A stretch of 64,000 bases of DNA from Mesostigma viride. Taxonomy: Eukaryota > Streptophyta > Mesostigmatophyceae > Mesostigmatales > Mesostigmataceae. Position 1 is the stretch's first letter. Each line of letters begins with the position of its first letter. Positions 21,934 through 31,401 of this stretch are shown here, piece after piece. The stretch is from assembly GCA_009746045.1 (NCBI GenBank), contig RPFO01000041.1, forward strand, positions 2,708,613 to 2,772,612, written 5' to 3'. The notes under the pieces were generated by a model, which did not search any database, was not told where the DNA came from, and was given only the letters and a program-made list of their open reading frames with translations. The translations under genes and the position numbers were made by a program.

Positions 21934-22674
21934 TCCGACAGCGAGAGCAGAGGCCGTGGCAGGGGCAGGGGTGGCGCTCGGTCGCGCCGCGACAAGTCCC
22001 GGGAGCGACGTGGGCATGGCAGGGGCCGTTCTGCGGAGCCCAAGGGGCGTCGGGATCGCTCCCGCGAGCGTCGCAAGGAGCGGCAGCGGTCCAGCAGCCG
22101 GAGCACGAGTCGGGACTCCTCCCAGCGGAGCTCGCGTCGATCGCGGGAGCGTGTGAGGGAGAGAGACCTGCGCCGAACCACCAAGGGGGTGCGTCTCCCC
22201 CGGCGAGCTTTCAAAGTGGCCTGGCGCCTGTTGGTCAAGGACCGCGACGACAGGGTGCTGCCGCTGCAGGTGCTGGATGCGCGCCAGGTCGCGCACGGGA
22301 GCCTGCAGGCCCGCTTGGCCCTTCGCAAGGAGCAGGAGGGCGTTGGGGCTGCACCGGGAGCCCCCCGCGGGTGGAAGAACAGCACGCACCATCTGGTGTG
22401 CAACAACCTGACCTACATTCTGGATGTGGCCATCCAAGAGCTGGGGGAGGATGTGGTGACGGAGCTGGCCTGCTTCGAGTACCTGGCGCGTGTGGTCGAG
22501 GCGTTCCTCATGGTGGAGAAGACCAGCGGCTGGAACAACGGGGCGATGCACCTGCTGCCACTGGTGGAGGGCAGTACTATTGGAAGCGCAGCAGCCCGGG
22601 CAGCGCGGAAGGCGGCTCGCCAGGAGGCGGAGCTGGCATCGGCGGCGGCGGCGGCGGCCAAAAAGGACAAGTGA
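21175..22674 (+). CDS. DIRS copy II ORF1, Gag-like with SR-type tail
   Basis: 499 codons from the ATG at 21175; it is open twelve bases upstream but only from a TTG. Residues 1-80 form an N-terminal domain shared with the ORF1s at 46735 and, more weakly, 49154 (LG...L...L.SLGQFL). An acidic part and a Lys/Arg-rich part follow, then a 13-serine run (AGC codons at 21893-21930) and a region rich in RS/SR/RE pairs (21960-22170) like the tail of SR splicing proteins. The C-terminal 150 residues carry the domain shared with 8044-8292. Predicted role: coat or RNA-binding protein. It overlaps ORF2. Confidence 0.8.
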
Positions 22675-23293
22675 GGGGCAGGGGTGTGCTCCCGCTGCCA
22701 GTGAAGATGGTCCCCCGCTCGACCGCAGCCGCCTGCGATCCAACCGCAGGCTGCAGCGCGCTCTGCGTGCCAGAGCAAGGCTGCGGTGTCAAGAGCGGGC
22801 CACAAGGGGCCTGAACTGGCTGTGGGGCAGGACCCGGGAACGGTCCGGTGGACCGGCGGTGCAGCAGCAGGCTATTACTGCGAGCCCCTGCACCGTCGCC
22901 CAAAGGGCCGCCCTACAAGGGATGGAGGATGCTGCCCGCGTCTACAACCGCCGGCTTACCGCCGTAGCGGAGGCGACAGACACGGGGGACGCAGAGCCCG
23001 CGCCATACGGGCCGGGCGGTCAATACGAAATTATTGACCCGGAGAGGCTGGCACTGCCAAAAGGAGGAGCTGCAGGTAGTGTCAAGCTGCTGGACTGCCT
23101 GCCGGAGGCATGGCAGAGGACGTATGAGGACATAAACAACATTCTACAAAGATGCGACGCGGAGGCGGGGGCGTGGATGCGGCGGGGCCGGGTGTCTCAT
23201 GGTTGTGCAAGCGATGCGGCGTACGCACGACTGAGCATCAGGCTGGCGGAGACGCGGATGATCGAGTACAGTGAGGAGGCGCCCCTGTGGTGA
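22490..23293 (+). CDS. DIRS copy II ORF2, N-terminal segment
   Basis: Coding similarity to copies I and IV starts after the ORF1 stop, at about 22715 (LDRSRLRSNRRLQRA). It runs through an Arg-rich stretch, PCTVAQRAALQG, the GPGGQYEIIDPERLALP motif and CASDAAYARLSIRLAETRMIEYSEE. It ends at a TGA because one base is lost or gained near 23284-23290; the next frame continues with VNGCFAVPKKDPG. No good ATG was found, so translation may rely on re-initiation or frameshifting after ORF1. The long overlap with ORF1 upstream of 22675 is probably not used. Confidence 0.7.
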   Translation: MWSRRSSWWRRPAAGTTGRCTCCHWWRAVLLEAQQPGQRGRRLARRRSWHRRRRRRPKRTSEGQGCAPAASEDGPPLDRSRLRSNRRLQRALRARARLRCQERATRGLNWLWGRTRERSGGPAVQQQAITASPCTVAQRAALQGMEDAARVYNRRLTAVAEATDTGDAEPAPYGPGGQYEIIDPERLALPKGGAAGSVKLLDCLPEAWQRTYEDINNILQRCDAEAGAWMRRGRVSHGCASDAAYARLSIRLAETRMIEYSEEAPLW

Positions 23294-23724
23294 ACGGCTG
23301 TTTTGCCGTCCCCAAGAAAGACCCCGGGGTTGTGGAGCCCAGCGAACGACGGCAGCGGTTTATAGGGAATATGGTGCCGTGCAACCGGCGCTTCCTCAAG
23401 CCGCCTACCTGTTACCTGCCTAACTTGGGCGAGGTCGCTGAGCTGAGTGTGGGGGCGCCATGCTATTCGGGCAAGACAGACCTTGACACCTACTATTACC
23501 GGTTCGAGGTACCTGAGAGCTGGCGCCCCTATTTCTCGCTGCCCCCCGTGTGGTCCGATGAGGTCGGCCAGCTGGGACGACGGCGAAAGTTGTACCCCAG
23601 GTTCCGGGTCCTTGTCATGGGCTGGAGCCACTCGGTGGTCCTTGCACAGGTTGCCCACCTGCACTGTCTCTACGGGGCGGGGTGCTCGATGCCAAGAGAG
23701 GGCTGTCATATCCCATGCACTTGA
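23287..23724 (+). CDS. DIRS copy II ORF2, RT fingers/palm segment
   Basis: Carries the RT part with VPKKDPG, RRQRFIGNMV, the first palm Asp in YSGKTDLDTYYYRFEVP, and the RVLVMGWSHSVVLAQVAH stretch. A second frameshift near 23680-23690 (inserted base in GGGGTGCTCGATG) moves coding to the next frame. Compared with copy I the protein runs straight through, so both breaks belong to this copy or to the assembly. Confidence 0.75.
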   Translation: MVNGCFAVPKKDPGVVEPSERRQRFIGNMVPCNRRFLKPPTCYLPNLGEVAELSVGAPCYSGKTDLDTYYYRFEVPESWRPYFSLPPVWSDEVGQLGRRRKLYPRFRVLVMGWSHSVVLAQVAHLHCLYGAGCSMPREGCHIPCT

Positions 23725-25766
23725 TGGGGGTGCGCACAGTGCGCGGGGATGGCATGGACCGGCTGGAGTTGGTGGAGAGCGCAGCCAGTGCAGCGTGGCG
23801 GCTGCTGCCGGAGGATCCCCCACATCCCGCTCAGCTGGTCATGATCGATGATCTGGGGGTCACCCATGGGCGGAGCGCGGAGGAGACCAACGCCGTGCTC
23901 ACCAAGGCGTGCGAGGAGAGCTACGGTCCCAAGGGGTTGGTGGTCAACGAGAAGAAGGTGGAGAGAGCTGAGGAGGGGCGCCCGGTGGAAATCTTGGGGA
24001 TTGAGTTCTGCCAGGACGGGTCCATGCGGCCGAGCGCGGCCCGGATGGCGGCCTTGGTGCGCGACACGCAGGCAATGCTGGGGCGTGGACGGGCCACTTA
24101 CCACCAACTGGCCTCGTTGCTGGGACGGTGGGTGTGGGTCCACTTGCTGCGTCGGGGTCTACTGTCCATCTGGTTTCACGCCTACCGCTTGCTGCAGCAA
24201 GTCCTGGTGCACAAGCGGGGCTGGAGCTATCGGTTGTGGGGTAGTGTAAGGGAAGAGCTCCAGGCTGCAATGGACTTGGCCCCGCTGGTGCATGCGCAGC
24301 GCGACCAGCCCCTGAGCTGCACCGTGGTGGCCACTGATGCGTCAACCCACGGTTCTGGGGTGGTGTACAGCCGGTGGGAGGCGCCTGCGGTGCGTGGCCT
24401 GTCCAACTGTCGGGAGCGGAAGGGCTGGAAGACGCTCTGTGTGGACTCTGAGACGGCCAGCGTGGAGCGCACAGGGGAGATTGAGCACCGAGCCATGGCA
24501 GCGGCGCAGTGGAGGACCGCTCTTGCCCACCGGTGGCTCGATCCCTCGGCCCACATCAACGAGAAGGAGATTCGTGCGGCTGTGCAAGGGATCGAGTGGG
24601 GCCTGCGCTCACAGGTTCACTGGCAGCAACGTCACGTGCGGCTGGTGGACAATTCGGCAGTTGTCGGTGCGCTCGTCAAAGGGCGTTCGTCGTCCTACCG
24701 GCTGAACGCCTGGTGCCGCCGGGCGATCGCGCTAGGGCTGGCCAGCAACACCCGCTACCACTGGGTGTATGTGAGGTCGGAGCGCAACCCGGCCGACGCG
24801 CCCAGTCGTGGTCGATGGGTGCGCAACCTCACTGCGGATGGCGACGTGGAGAGCAATCCGGGGCCACATGGGCGGCAGGAATTGCTGGAGGCCACTGTGC
24901 AGCCCAGCACGCTAGCTGCATATCACCGAGCGCTGAGGGCGTACGTGGAGTATGGTCAACCCCTCGCTCCCGTGGCCAAGACGGAGGCGGAAGGCGTCTT
25001 TTGTGAGTGGCTGGTCAGCGTGTATGAGGAAGGGGGAAGCCGGACCATGGTTGTGCGCGCATTATGCGGGCTGCAGCTGTACTTCCCCAACGAGATTAAG
25101 GGGTGGTACGAGGCGCGTCGCTTGCTGGCCGGCTGGGCGCGACGAGTTCCCGTGCAGAGCCCTCACCCCGTCCCGTGGCAGCTACTGTACCTCGTGGCAA
25201 ACATTCTTCGTGCACAAGGCTCGATATTAGCTGCCTGCTGCTGCATCATTGTTTTTCAGCAATACTTGCGCATCGGAGAAGCGTTCAAGCTTCGCGTGGG
25301 GGACGTGGCTCTGCGCGGGGACTTCCGCCTGGGGCCCAGTAACCAGGGTGCGCTGCTGCTACGCGACCCCAAGACAGCCAAGGGCCAGGCCCAGGCAGTG
25401 GTGGTTGTTGAGCCCCTTTCACTCACGTTGCTTGGCGCCCTGTGTGCTGGGCGGGCGCACGAGGAGCTGCTCTTTGGCGCACTCAGCTACAGCCGTTTCT
25501 TGCGGCGGTGGCACGCCGCCTGGGACCTCCTTGGCTTGCGGGGGATGTTTTCACCCTACAGCATGCGCCACGGGGGGGCCACCCATGACTACCTGCGCGG
25601 GGTACCAATCGCGGACATCCAAAAGCGTGGCCGGTGGCGCCAGTTTTCGTCCGTGGACCATTACGTGGGGCTCCACCGCGCCCTGCAGGTGCGGGTGCCC
25701 CAGGTGGTGTGGGACCTCGCGGGCAGACTGCCCCCCCGTGACTGGCGTCGTCACTTTGGGCCGTAG
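23682..25766 (+). CDS. DIRS copy II ORF2: RT palm, RNase H, 2A, tyrosine recombinase
   Basis: 694 codons (first codon GTG; continues the previous frame). RT catalytic pair in VMIDDLGV (about residue 50). RNase H acids in VATDAST, NEKEIRAAV, LVDNSAV and PADAPSR (about 215-385). Next comes DVESNPGP (388-395), a StopGo motif. Then the tyrosine recombinase: Arg in YLRIGEAFKLRVGD, PYSMRHGGATH as the R-H box, GRW, and the probable nucleophile in VDHYV. The order RT-RNH-YR defines DIRS-type elements, which reverse-transcribe and insert a circle through the recombinase rather than an integrase. Ends 17 bp before the conserved hairpin. Confidence 0.9.
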   Translation: MLDAKRGLSYPMHLMGVRTVRGDGMDRLELVESAASAAWRLLPEDPPHPAQLVMIDDLGVTHGRSAEETNAVLTKACEESYGPKGLVVNEKKVERAEEGRPVEILGIEFCQDGSMRPSAARMAALVRDTQAMLGRGRATYHQLASLLGRWVWVHLLRRGLLSIWFHAYRLLQQVLVHKRGWSYRLWGSVREELQAAMDLAPLVHAQRDQPLSCTVVATDASTHGSGVVYSRWEAPAVRGLSNCRERKGWKTLCVDSETASVERTGEIEHRAMAAAQWRTALAHRWLDPSAHINEKEIRAAVQGIEWGLRSQVHWQQRHVRLVDNSAVVGALVKGRSSSYRLNAWCRRAIALGLASNTRYHWVYVRSERNPADAPSRGRWVRNLTADGDVESNPGPHGRQELLEATVQPSTLAAYHRALRAYVEYGQPLAPVAKTEAEGVFCEWLVSVYEEGGSRTMVVRALCGLQLYFPNEIKGWYEARRLLAGWARRVPVQSPHPVPWQLLYLVANILRAQGSILAACCCIIVFQQYLRIGEAFKLRVGDVALRGDFRLGPSNQGALLLRDPKTAKGQAQAVVVVEPLSLTLLGALCAGRAHEELLFGALSYSRFLRRWHAAWDLLGLRGMFSPYSMRHGGATHDYLRGVPIADIQKRGRWRQFSSVDHYVGLHRALQVRVPQVVWDLAGRLPPRDWRRHFGP
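24843..24866 (+). other. 2A-type StopGo motif DVESNPGP
   Basis: In frame between the last RNase H Asp and the recombinase N-terminus. It fits the 2A consensus D-V/I-E-x-N-P-G-P exactly; skipping would occur between Gly and Pro at 24863/24864, releasing RT-RNase H from a recombinase starting with Pro. Known biochemistry supports skipping at this core; efficiency also depends on the upstream residues, which are not judged here. Confidence 0.85.
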
Positions 25767-25782
25767 ATTTCGGCCATACTTC

Positions 25783-25820
25783 GGTGAGGCGCACTCTAGC
25801 GGACACGCTAGGGCTTCACC
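25783..25820 (+). other. Two-stem hairpin, copy 6 (3' tail of copy II)
   Basis: Outer arms GGTGAGGC/GCTTCACC (one G.U), 5' bulge GCACT, inner arms CTAGCG/CGCTAG, loop GACA, 3' bulge G. It starts 17 bp after the recombinase stop and about 225 bp before the terminal block. Confidence 0.85.
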
Positions 25821-25901
25821 AGCTGGAGGGTAAGGATGTGCCCTCCCATGGCTCCTGACGCGGTTTCCAGATGTACGGCCTGCGGCCAGGTTGGAGATGC
25901 G

Positions 25902-26044
25902 GGTCAAGTGGAAGCGGCGGCCAGGGACTGCCAAAAAATATTTTATGTCTCTCTGTCCACTAAGTCCGGTCGGCTTCAACATATAGAGTAATAAACAAGT
26001 TCTGGTGCCCTTCAACCAGAAGTGGACCTAGGCAATGCACAGTG
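25902..26044 (+). repeat. Tail repeat B1
   Basis: A 140-bp block, GTCAAGTGGAAGCGGCGGCC to CAATGCACAGTGG, present twice per tail: B1 here and B2 at 26475-26614, one on each side of the terminal block. B1-A-B2 resembles the split repeats of PAT/kangaroo-type elements. Confidence 0.8.
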
Positions 26045-26474
26045 GATGATTGATCTTACGATCGGGATTCCCTGATTTTGCCTGGGGGAGCGGAGGGATG
26101 GAGGTGCGCCGCTACCTTGGAGGCGCTACACCGTTGCCCAGTGGTGCAAGTCGACATGCGGGAGCCAAACGGGGTGGCCACGCCCTCTCTGGAGGGTCTG
26201 ACAGCCTTGGATGGGCCTCAGATGTAGTTCGAACTAGTTCAAAGTTTCATAAAAATGTAGTACAATGTTGAAAAAAGTAGTATCAGGGTCCTAGATCTAG
26301 TACAGTAGTATTCTGAGGTCATTCTTACATGGAGCGCCGCGCCAGCGGGGCGCCGCACTTGCGTGTGTCACGGATGCAACGTTGATGCGATGTATTTCAA
26401 GGTGGTGATGGCTGCCAAGCCAGCTTATCAGTTTTCCCCACCCACCCACCCTTTTCTGTTTTGTCTTGGGGGGT
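26045..26474 (+). repeat. Right terminal block of copy II (A block)
   Basis: Starts ATGATTGATCTTACGATCGG, then GGATTCCCTGATTTTGCC, and is the inverted partner of 20615-21071. It lacks about 127 bp (CTAGTT array part) present in the later units at 42285-42411. Confidence 0.8.
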
Positions 26475-26614
26475 CAAGTGGAAGCGGCGGCCAGGGACTG
26501 CCAAAAAATATTTTATGTCTCTCTGTCTACTAAGTCCGGTCGGCTTCAACATATAGTGTAATAAACAAGTTCTGGTGCCCTTCAACCAGAAGTGGACCTA
26601 GGCAATGCACAGTG
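26475..26614 (+). repeat. Tail repeat B2
   Basis: Second copy of the 140-bp block. Instead of a terminal block it is followed by recombinase sequence starting AGCGTTCAAGCTTCGCG. That junction is the seam of the tandem array. Confidence 0.8.
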
Positions 26615-26909
26615 GAGCGTTCAAGCTTCGCGTGGGGGACGTGGCTCTGCGCGGGGACTTCCGCCTGGGGCCCAGTAACCAGGGTGCGCTGCTGCTACGC
26701 GACCCCAAGACAGCCAAGGGCCAGGCCCAGGCAGTGGTGGTTGTTGAGCCCCTTTCACTCACGTTGCTTGGCGCCCTGTGTGCTGGGCGGGCGCACGAGG
26801 AGCTGCTCTTTGGCGCACTCAGCTACCAGCCGTTTGTTGCGGCGGTGGCACGCCGCCTGGGACCTCCTTGGCTTGCGGGGGAGGTTTTCACCCTACAGCA
26901 TGCGCCACG
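26612..26909 (+). pseudogene. Recombinase fragment split by hAT (left half)
   Basis: Encodes FKLRVGDVALRG to the box-II region, ending at ATGCGCCACG. It has a small frame disturbance near SYQPFV compared with SYSRLL. The coding sequence resumes at 41614 after the 8-bp duplication. Confidence 0.85.
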
Positions 26910-27438
26910 CAGAGTTCAATTATACGCATTACGCGGTTATACGCGCGGGGTCCGTATAATGGATAATACGGTATAATACGGTATTATCCGGAAATTATAC
27001 GCAAATACTGGATTTCATCGTTTTTGGGGTTGTTTCATGCATTTTGATATCATTTCAAGCAGTCCACATGTTTCTGACACTAAATTACACATGATACATG
27101 GGTTGCCACTGCTCAGCAGTGCTTGGGAACACTGGACGTGTAAACCGGGGTTCACGAGGAGCTAGATTACCTATGCATTATAGCCTAAAAAACAACGCCA
27201 AATGAAATGGAAAGATGAAAAAAGCAAAAGAAGTAAGATGGCTATGCTTCCATGCAAGCAGGTCCTGGGCATCTCCATGTTTCTTGCATGCATGAGGAGC
27301 ACACAAGAAGAAGGCTGACTTTGGCGAGCAAAACAAGAAATAGTGGCTAGATCTGGCCAGAAAACCACTTGTTTCGAGATGTTTTTAGCAAGAAAAAACA
27401 TCGCGTTATCAAGCTTATCATATTGTCTAATCACCAAG

Positions 27439-27464
27439 AAAATGTCCTCATATGAGGACATTTT
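27439..27464. other. 26-bp perfect palindrome around CTCATATGAG
   Basis: Each 13-bp arm reads AAAATGTCCTCAT. A related palindrome, TGTCCTCA-AA-TGAGGACA, lies at 29161-29178 in the same element. May be a binding site or a remnant of another insertion. Confidence 0.6.
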
Positions 27465-27612
27465 TAAGCATGGATACCATTTGTAATAACTCACATATTT
27501 CAACATATCCATGGGTACGGCATGGAACCATGTTCATTTATGATATGTTCAAGAGTAGCAATGCTTAACATCCATGAAATATGCTCATTGTAGAATGGTT
27601 TACGATTTATGA

Positions 27613-28090
27613 ATGCAGGGGGGTCGCTACGCGAGTGACCAACAAGCACTCAAGTCAACAATATGCCCAGAAAGAAGGCAGGGCCAGGTCATGGCTGGTC
27701 CTGAAAATGCACCCAAGGTGCCCACAACATGTCTACGTTACACCCTCGCTATCCTAGACCCTGCAGCCTGCCGGGGGGGGGCACAAAATGTAACTGGCAG
27801 CCAGGGACCATGGTGCAGGCCAAATAGCAGGTGTAAAGCTAGCTCAAAGCTAGCCCAGTCCAAAGAATGAAATAAGAAGCAAATACTTGCCAAGGTTAGG
27901 TCCATGATCGTTATTGGACGCTTGGCTGCCACCACGGTGCTCGACAATGATGCTGAAGCCTTCAATTATATATGAAGCAGATACTGCAAAGAGGCACAAA
28001 TAGCAATACAAGCACAATGTAAGCATGACAAGCTCAAGTTTCAAAGCCAGTCTAGCTCACTTGGACATGAGGTTAAGCGTTAGAAACATA
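27613..28090. other. Unassigned hAT interior
   Basis: Short frames only, none with recognisable domains. Base composition is close to even, unlike the GC-rich DIRS blocks. Confidence 0.35.
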
Positions 28091-28297
28091 TGGGCAACAT
28101 CCCAGCAAGCCTTGAAAAAGTTTTCAGCAACAAGGCAGTATATGTGTTAAATCAAACTACCACATTGCAACTAAGCACAGTGACTTCTACTTGCTGCTGT
28201 TTTGACGACGCAAGGCCGTTTACCTTTTCAGTGACACCACGGGAAAAGAAAGCATTACCCAGCAAACTTCCTTTAAGTTCCCCGGACATAGGCGTAA

Positions 28298-28837
28298 TCA
28301 CAACCACGACGTTGGGCATTGAAAAGAACCGGAATCATTAAGTCTGCGGGAGTAATAAGCTACGATACTCTTGACACGCTTGTTTAGAACGATGCGGTTG
28401 CGGATGACATCCGGAACCTTGTTCTTGACGTGCGCCCAGGCCGCCAGCTGCGCGGGACAGCTCAAGAAATATATATTAAAGGACGGTGACGCCCGGGAAG
28501 CACCCAGCCTTGCGGCAAAAGTAAAATATGGCTCGCGCTCGCCGTGGTTTTCGCCAGGCGTGACTGCGATATCACGACGAAAAAATGGAGACTCTTTGAC
28601 CCATCTAACTGCCCAGGTCCCTCTGTTGCCCGGGTCGCCCATTAACCCAGAAGCGTACCATAACCCATACTCGCGATATCCGCAGCTACTGGGCGGAAAA
28701 AGAAATTGTAAAACCGAACTGCATACTGACCTATCATGCCATCTACGTAGCTTCCAGATTTTCTTCAACGATGCCAAAATCCGTTCATGAACAATATTTT
28801 CGACATATACAAAGCAACTGCACGTCAAAAGCAGCAT
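28298..28837 (-). CDS. Hypothetical protein in hAT interior
   Basis: 180-codon minus frame, the longest in the hAT-specific sequence. It has a basic C-terminal stretch (VIRNRIVLNKRVKSIVAYYS) that faintly recalls the region around the middle of hAT transposases, but I see no catalytic motif, BED finger or dimerisation motif. It could be a decayed exon of the transposase or a chance frame. Confidence 0.3.
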   Translation of the reverse strand: MLLLTCSCFVYVENIVHERILASLKKIWKLRRWHDRSVCSSVLQFLFPPSSCGYREYGLWYASGLMGDPGNRGTWAVRWVKESPFFRRDIAVTPGENHGEREPYFTFAARLGASRASPSFNIYFLSCPAQLAAWAHVKNKVPDVIRNRIVLNKRVKSIVAYYSRRLNDSGSFQCPTSWL

Positions 28838-29483
28838 CTTCGAAATGACTAGATGATGATCTAAAGTTCTGTCTTCATTCGGGGCAAAATAATGGCCTAT
28901 AACATTCAGGCAAGCCTCAGAACTGGAACGACCCCATAGCCGTCACTCGGCAAAATACTCGATTACATTGCAACGTTCTTGCTGTAGTAGGTACTTTTCC
29001 TCGCCTCATATTTTCCAGGTACGGTCGGCCCCTGTCGACCCCGGGGGCTTGGCGCGCTCAGTACCTATCCCAGTTTCGCGCCAAAACCCACCAGGGATCC
29101 TCAGGACCAACTTTGGCGCCAAAACCGCCCCCTGACCCCCCCCGTCTCAAACGAGGACTATGTCCTCAAATGAGGACATTTGGTTTTTGGACAATATTTA
29201 TAAACAATGCCAAGCACTACGTCACTGCTTTCGATGAAGCATAAGCTAATAGCAGACAAATATGGTCAAAAATCTGCATGTTGTAGTGGTATTCCCCAAC
29301 CATCACAAGCCAATAATGCGTAGAGGCAGTAAAGCAACCAAAAGACAAGCAGAAAACCTCCATTACAGGTCTACGACTATTTTACAATCCACCCAACAAC
29401 TTGATACAGTACGATGAACACGTGAACAAGATAGCACGTACCAGATCAAAACCGCATATTACCTTTCTTGACGGAGCCAGCAT

Positions 29484-30215
29484 TTAACACGTATGGCTAT
29501 TTAAAATAGCGCCTTAGTGATTGAGAATGAATGCGAAAGACCTTTGACTTCCTATGCGTCACAGCGCACGATGGTGGCTTAAGAATACTCGTCACACAAT
29601 ACGAATAAGCTCAAACCCGGAAAACCGGTTTCGTATATTACAATGTTACCACACAGATTAAAACACTCAATGCGGGAAGACTTACACCCAGTAGGCGAGG
29701 GATTCACACTCGAGCCCACAGGAGATTTACACTCCAGGATTAAGCGATGGTAAATAATCTGTAGAGCAACGTGGTAAATTACGATACAAGGTCCGGATTG
29801 CTGGCATAGCTCGTGCCTTCCTATTTTGTCCCTTCGTCCCCGTTGGTGGCTGCGCCTGGCGCTGCCAACCAGGCATGACGTGAGGTCCGCGGGGACGGGC
29901 TTCTCGAACCGTCTAGAACACGTTAAAGACCAGTACGGCTAGAGGCCTCTCCTGAAAAATATCCAAATGTCCGTAGGTACCATCATAACGCATGTGCAGT
30001 GCCACTTGGCTGTCCGTAACTCCCGTTCAGGCGCTAGGTCTGCCTACGGCGCAAAGGCCAAGTTCGTCAGCAAAACTTCTACACTTACTTCCACACGGAT
30101 TGCCTCGGCTGCCAACTATACTATGGCCTCGGCACTGGCGCCGGATTACGGTCGGCGCCGATCGACCGGGACGGATAATTTAATACCACAAATGGCATGT
30201 TGCATCCGTGCAACA
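29484..30215 (-). repeat. 3' LTR of chromovirus
   Basis: Matches 37211-37943 apart from one missing G (CCGTAACTCCCG versus CCGGTAACTCCCG). Minus-sense start is TGTTGCACGG. Confidence 0.92.
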
Positions 30216-30768
30216 CTCCTCCCCCCCCAACAAAAGAGGCGGCTACTCCTGTAGCCGGGACTTATAAATGACTGTATACATGGTCACTGTTCCCTTCCAG
30301 GGCACGCATCGATCGTGCCAATTGTCACCGTCCGTTGGCGATGGTTTACGGCGCCGGGCGGTAAGGGCTCGGGCGGTGTCCCCCACGAGTGGAGCCCCCA
30401 CGGCCATGCCCGCGCAGAGGTGCGGCCGGGCGTTGACGCCGGTGGACACGCTCAGCCGGCGCGGCCTCAGCCGGCTCGGGAAGAGGCAGGCCATTGGCCT
30501 GGACTAGGGCGGGCTGGAAGGTGAGTTGCCGCTCGCCGGCGCGTGCATCATGGCGTTTGGCCAGGTTGACATCCCGCAGCGCCTCCAGTGGGAAAACGCT
30601 CAAGAAGGCGGCGAGGAACTTGTGTCGGGTGAGGGACACCGAACCTCCTGTCCAAACGATACCGCACCGAATAACTCGCCCATGGACCCCTGGGGCGGGG
30701 CGGCCTGCATCAAGGCTGCCAATGCACATGCAAGGAGCATTACGCAAAAGGTAGGAGAAGGGCCGGAA

Positions 30769-31401
30769 TTATGCCAACCCTGCCCGGGCTTTATACTCCT
30801 GTAGCAAGCGTGCACAGCCCGTGAGTCCAGCCTCAGCTACCCATGAGTGCTCTAGCTCTGTTTGGGAGAACTTCCACTTAAGGAGGTACTCGCGGCGGCG
30901 GCCTCGATTGCGGTGGGCTACAATGTCCTCGACCTCATCCTCGGGCTCGCCCGTCTCGGGGTTGAACTCCAAGGGGGCGGGTGCCATGACACGACCTGGG
31001 AAGGTGCTCTTGCGGTAAAGCTTCAGCTGGTCAACGTGGAAAACATTGGACTTCAGCTGCCACGAGTCCGGGATGGCGACAGACACCATCACCTCATTGA
31101 ACACCTTCTCCACCAGATACGGTCCAAGGAATAAGGGGCGGAGCTTGACCTTCAGGCTGTCCTCGAACTTGTGCGAGAAGCGGCCTTGGTGGGGGCCCTC
31201 AATTAAAACCAAGTCACCTGCTTCGATTGCAGGGGTGCGCCTGTCCAGGGTACTTTGGACTCGCGCCATGTACTTGGCACGCGCCTGACGTAGGCCACTT
31301 ATGGCGCTGGAATGAGCTTGCACCATCCGTTGTACCAGCTCCCGCGCCCCTGCGACTGTGGAGCGTAGCTCCGTTGTCGTGGTGATGGCTGGGGCGGTCA
31401 A
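30769..31401 (-). CDS. pol: Chromovirus integrase C-terminus and chromodomain
   Basis: 210 codons. The N-terminal half is the integrase C-terminal domain: GDLVLIEGPHQGRFSHKFEDSLKVKLRP..GPYLVEKV, the GPF/Y-type module. The last 60 residues are a chromodomain (VEDIVAHRNRGRRREYLLKWK, with SWVAEAGL), which in chromoviruses steers insertion to chromatin carrying certain histone marks. It is in a different frame from the catalytic core; the break is near 31400-31415. Confidence 0.88.
   Translation of the reverse strand: MTAPAITTTTELRSTVAGARELVQRMVQAHSSAISGLRQARAKYMARVQSTLDRRTPAIEAGDLVLIEGPHQGRFSHKFEDSLKVKLRPLFLGPYLVEKVFNEVMVSVAIPDSWQLKSNVFHVDQLKLYRKSTFPGRVMAPAPLEFNPETGEPEDEVEDIVAHRNRGRRREYLLKWKFSQTELEHSWVAEAGLTGCARLLQEYKARAGLA

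Noticed and set aside
28371-28790. Plus-strand 139-codon frame opposite the hypothetical hAT-interior protein
   Set aside because: No recognisable motif, and it overlaps the somewhat more protein-like minus frame.
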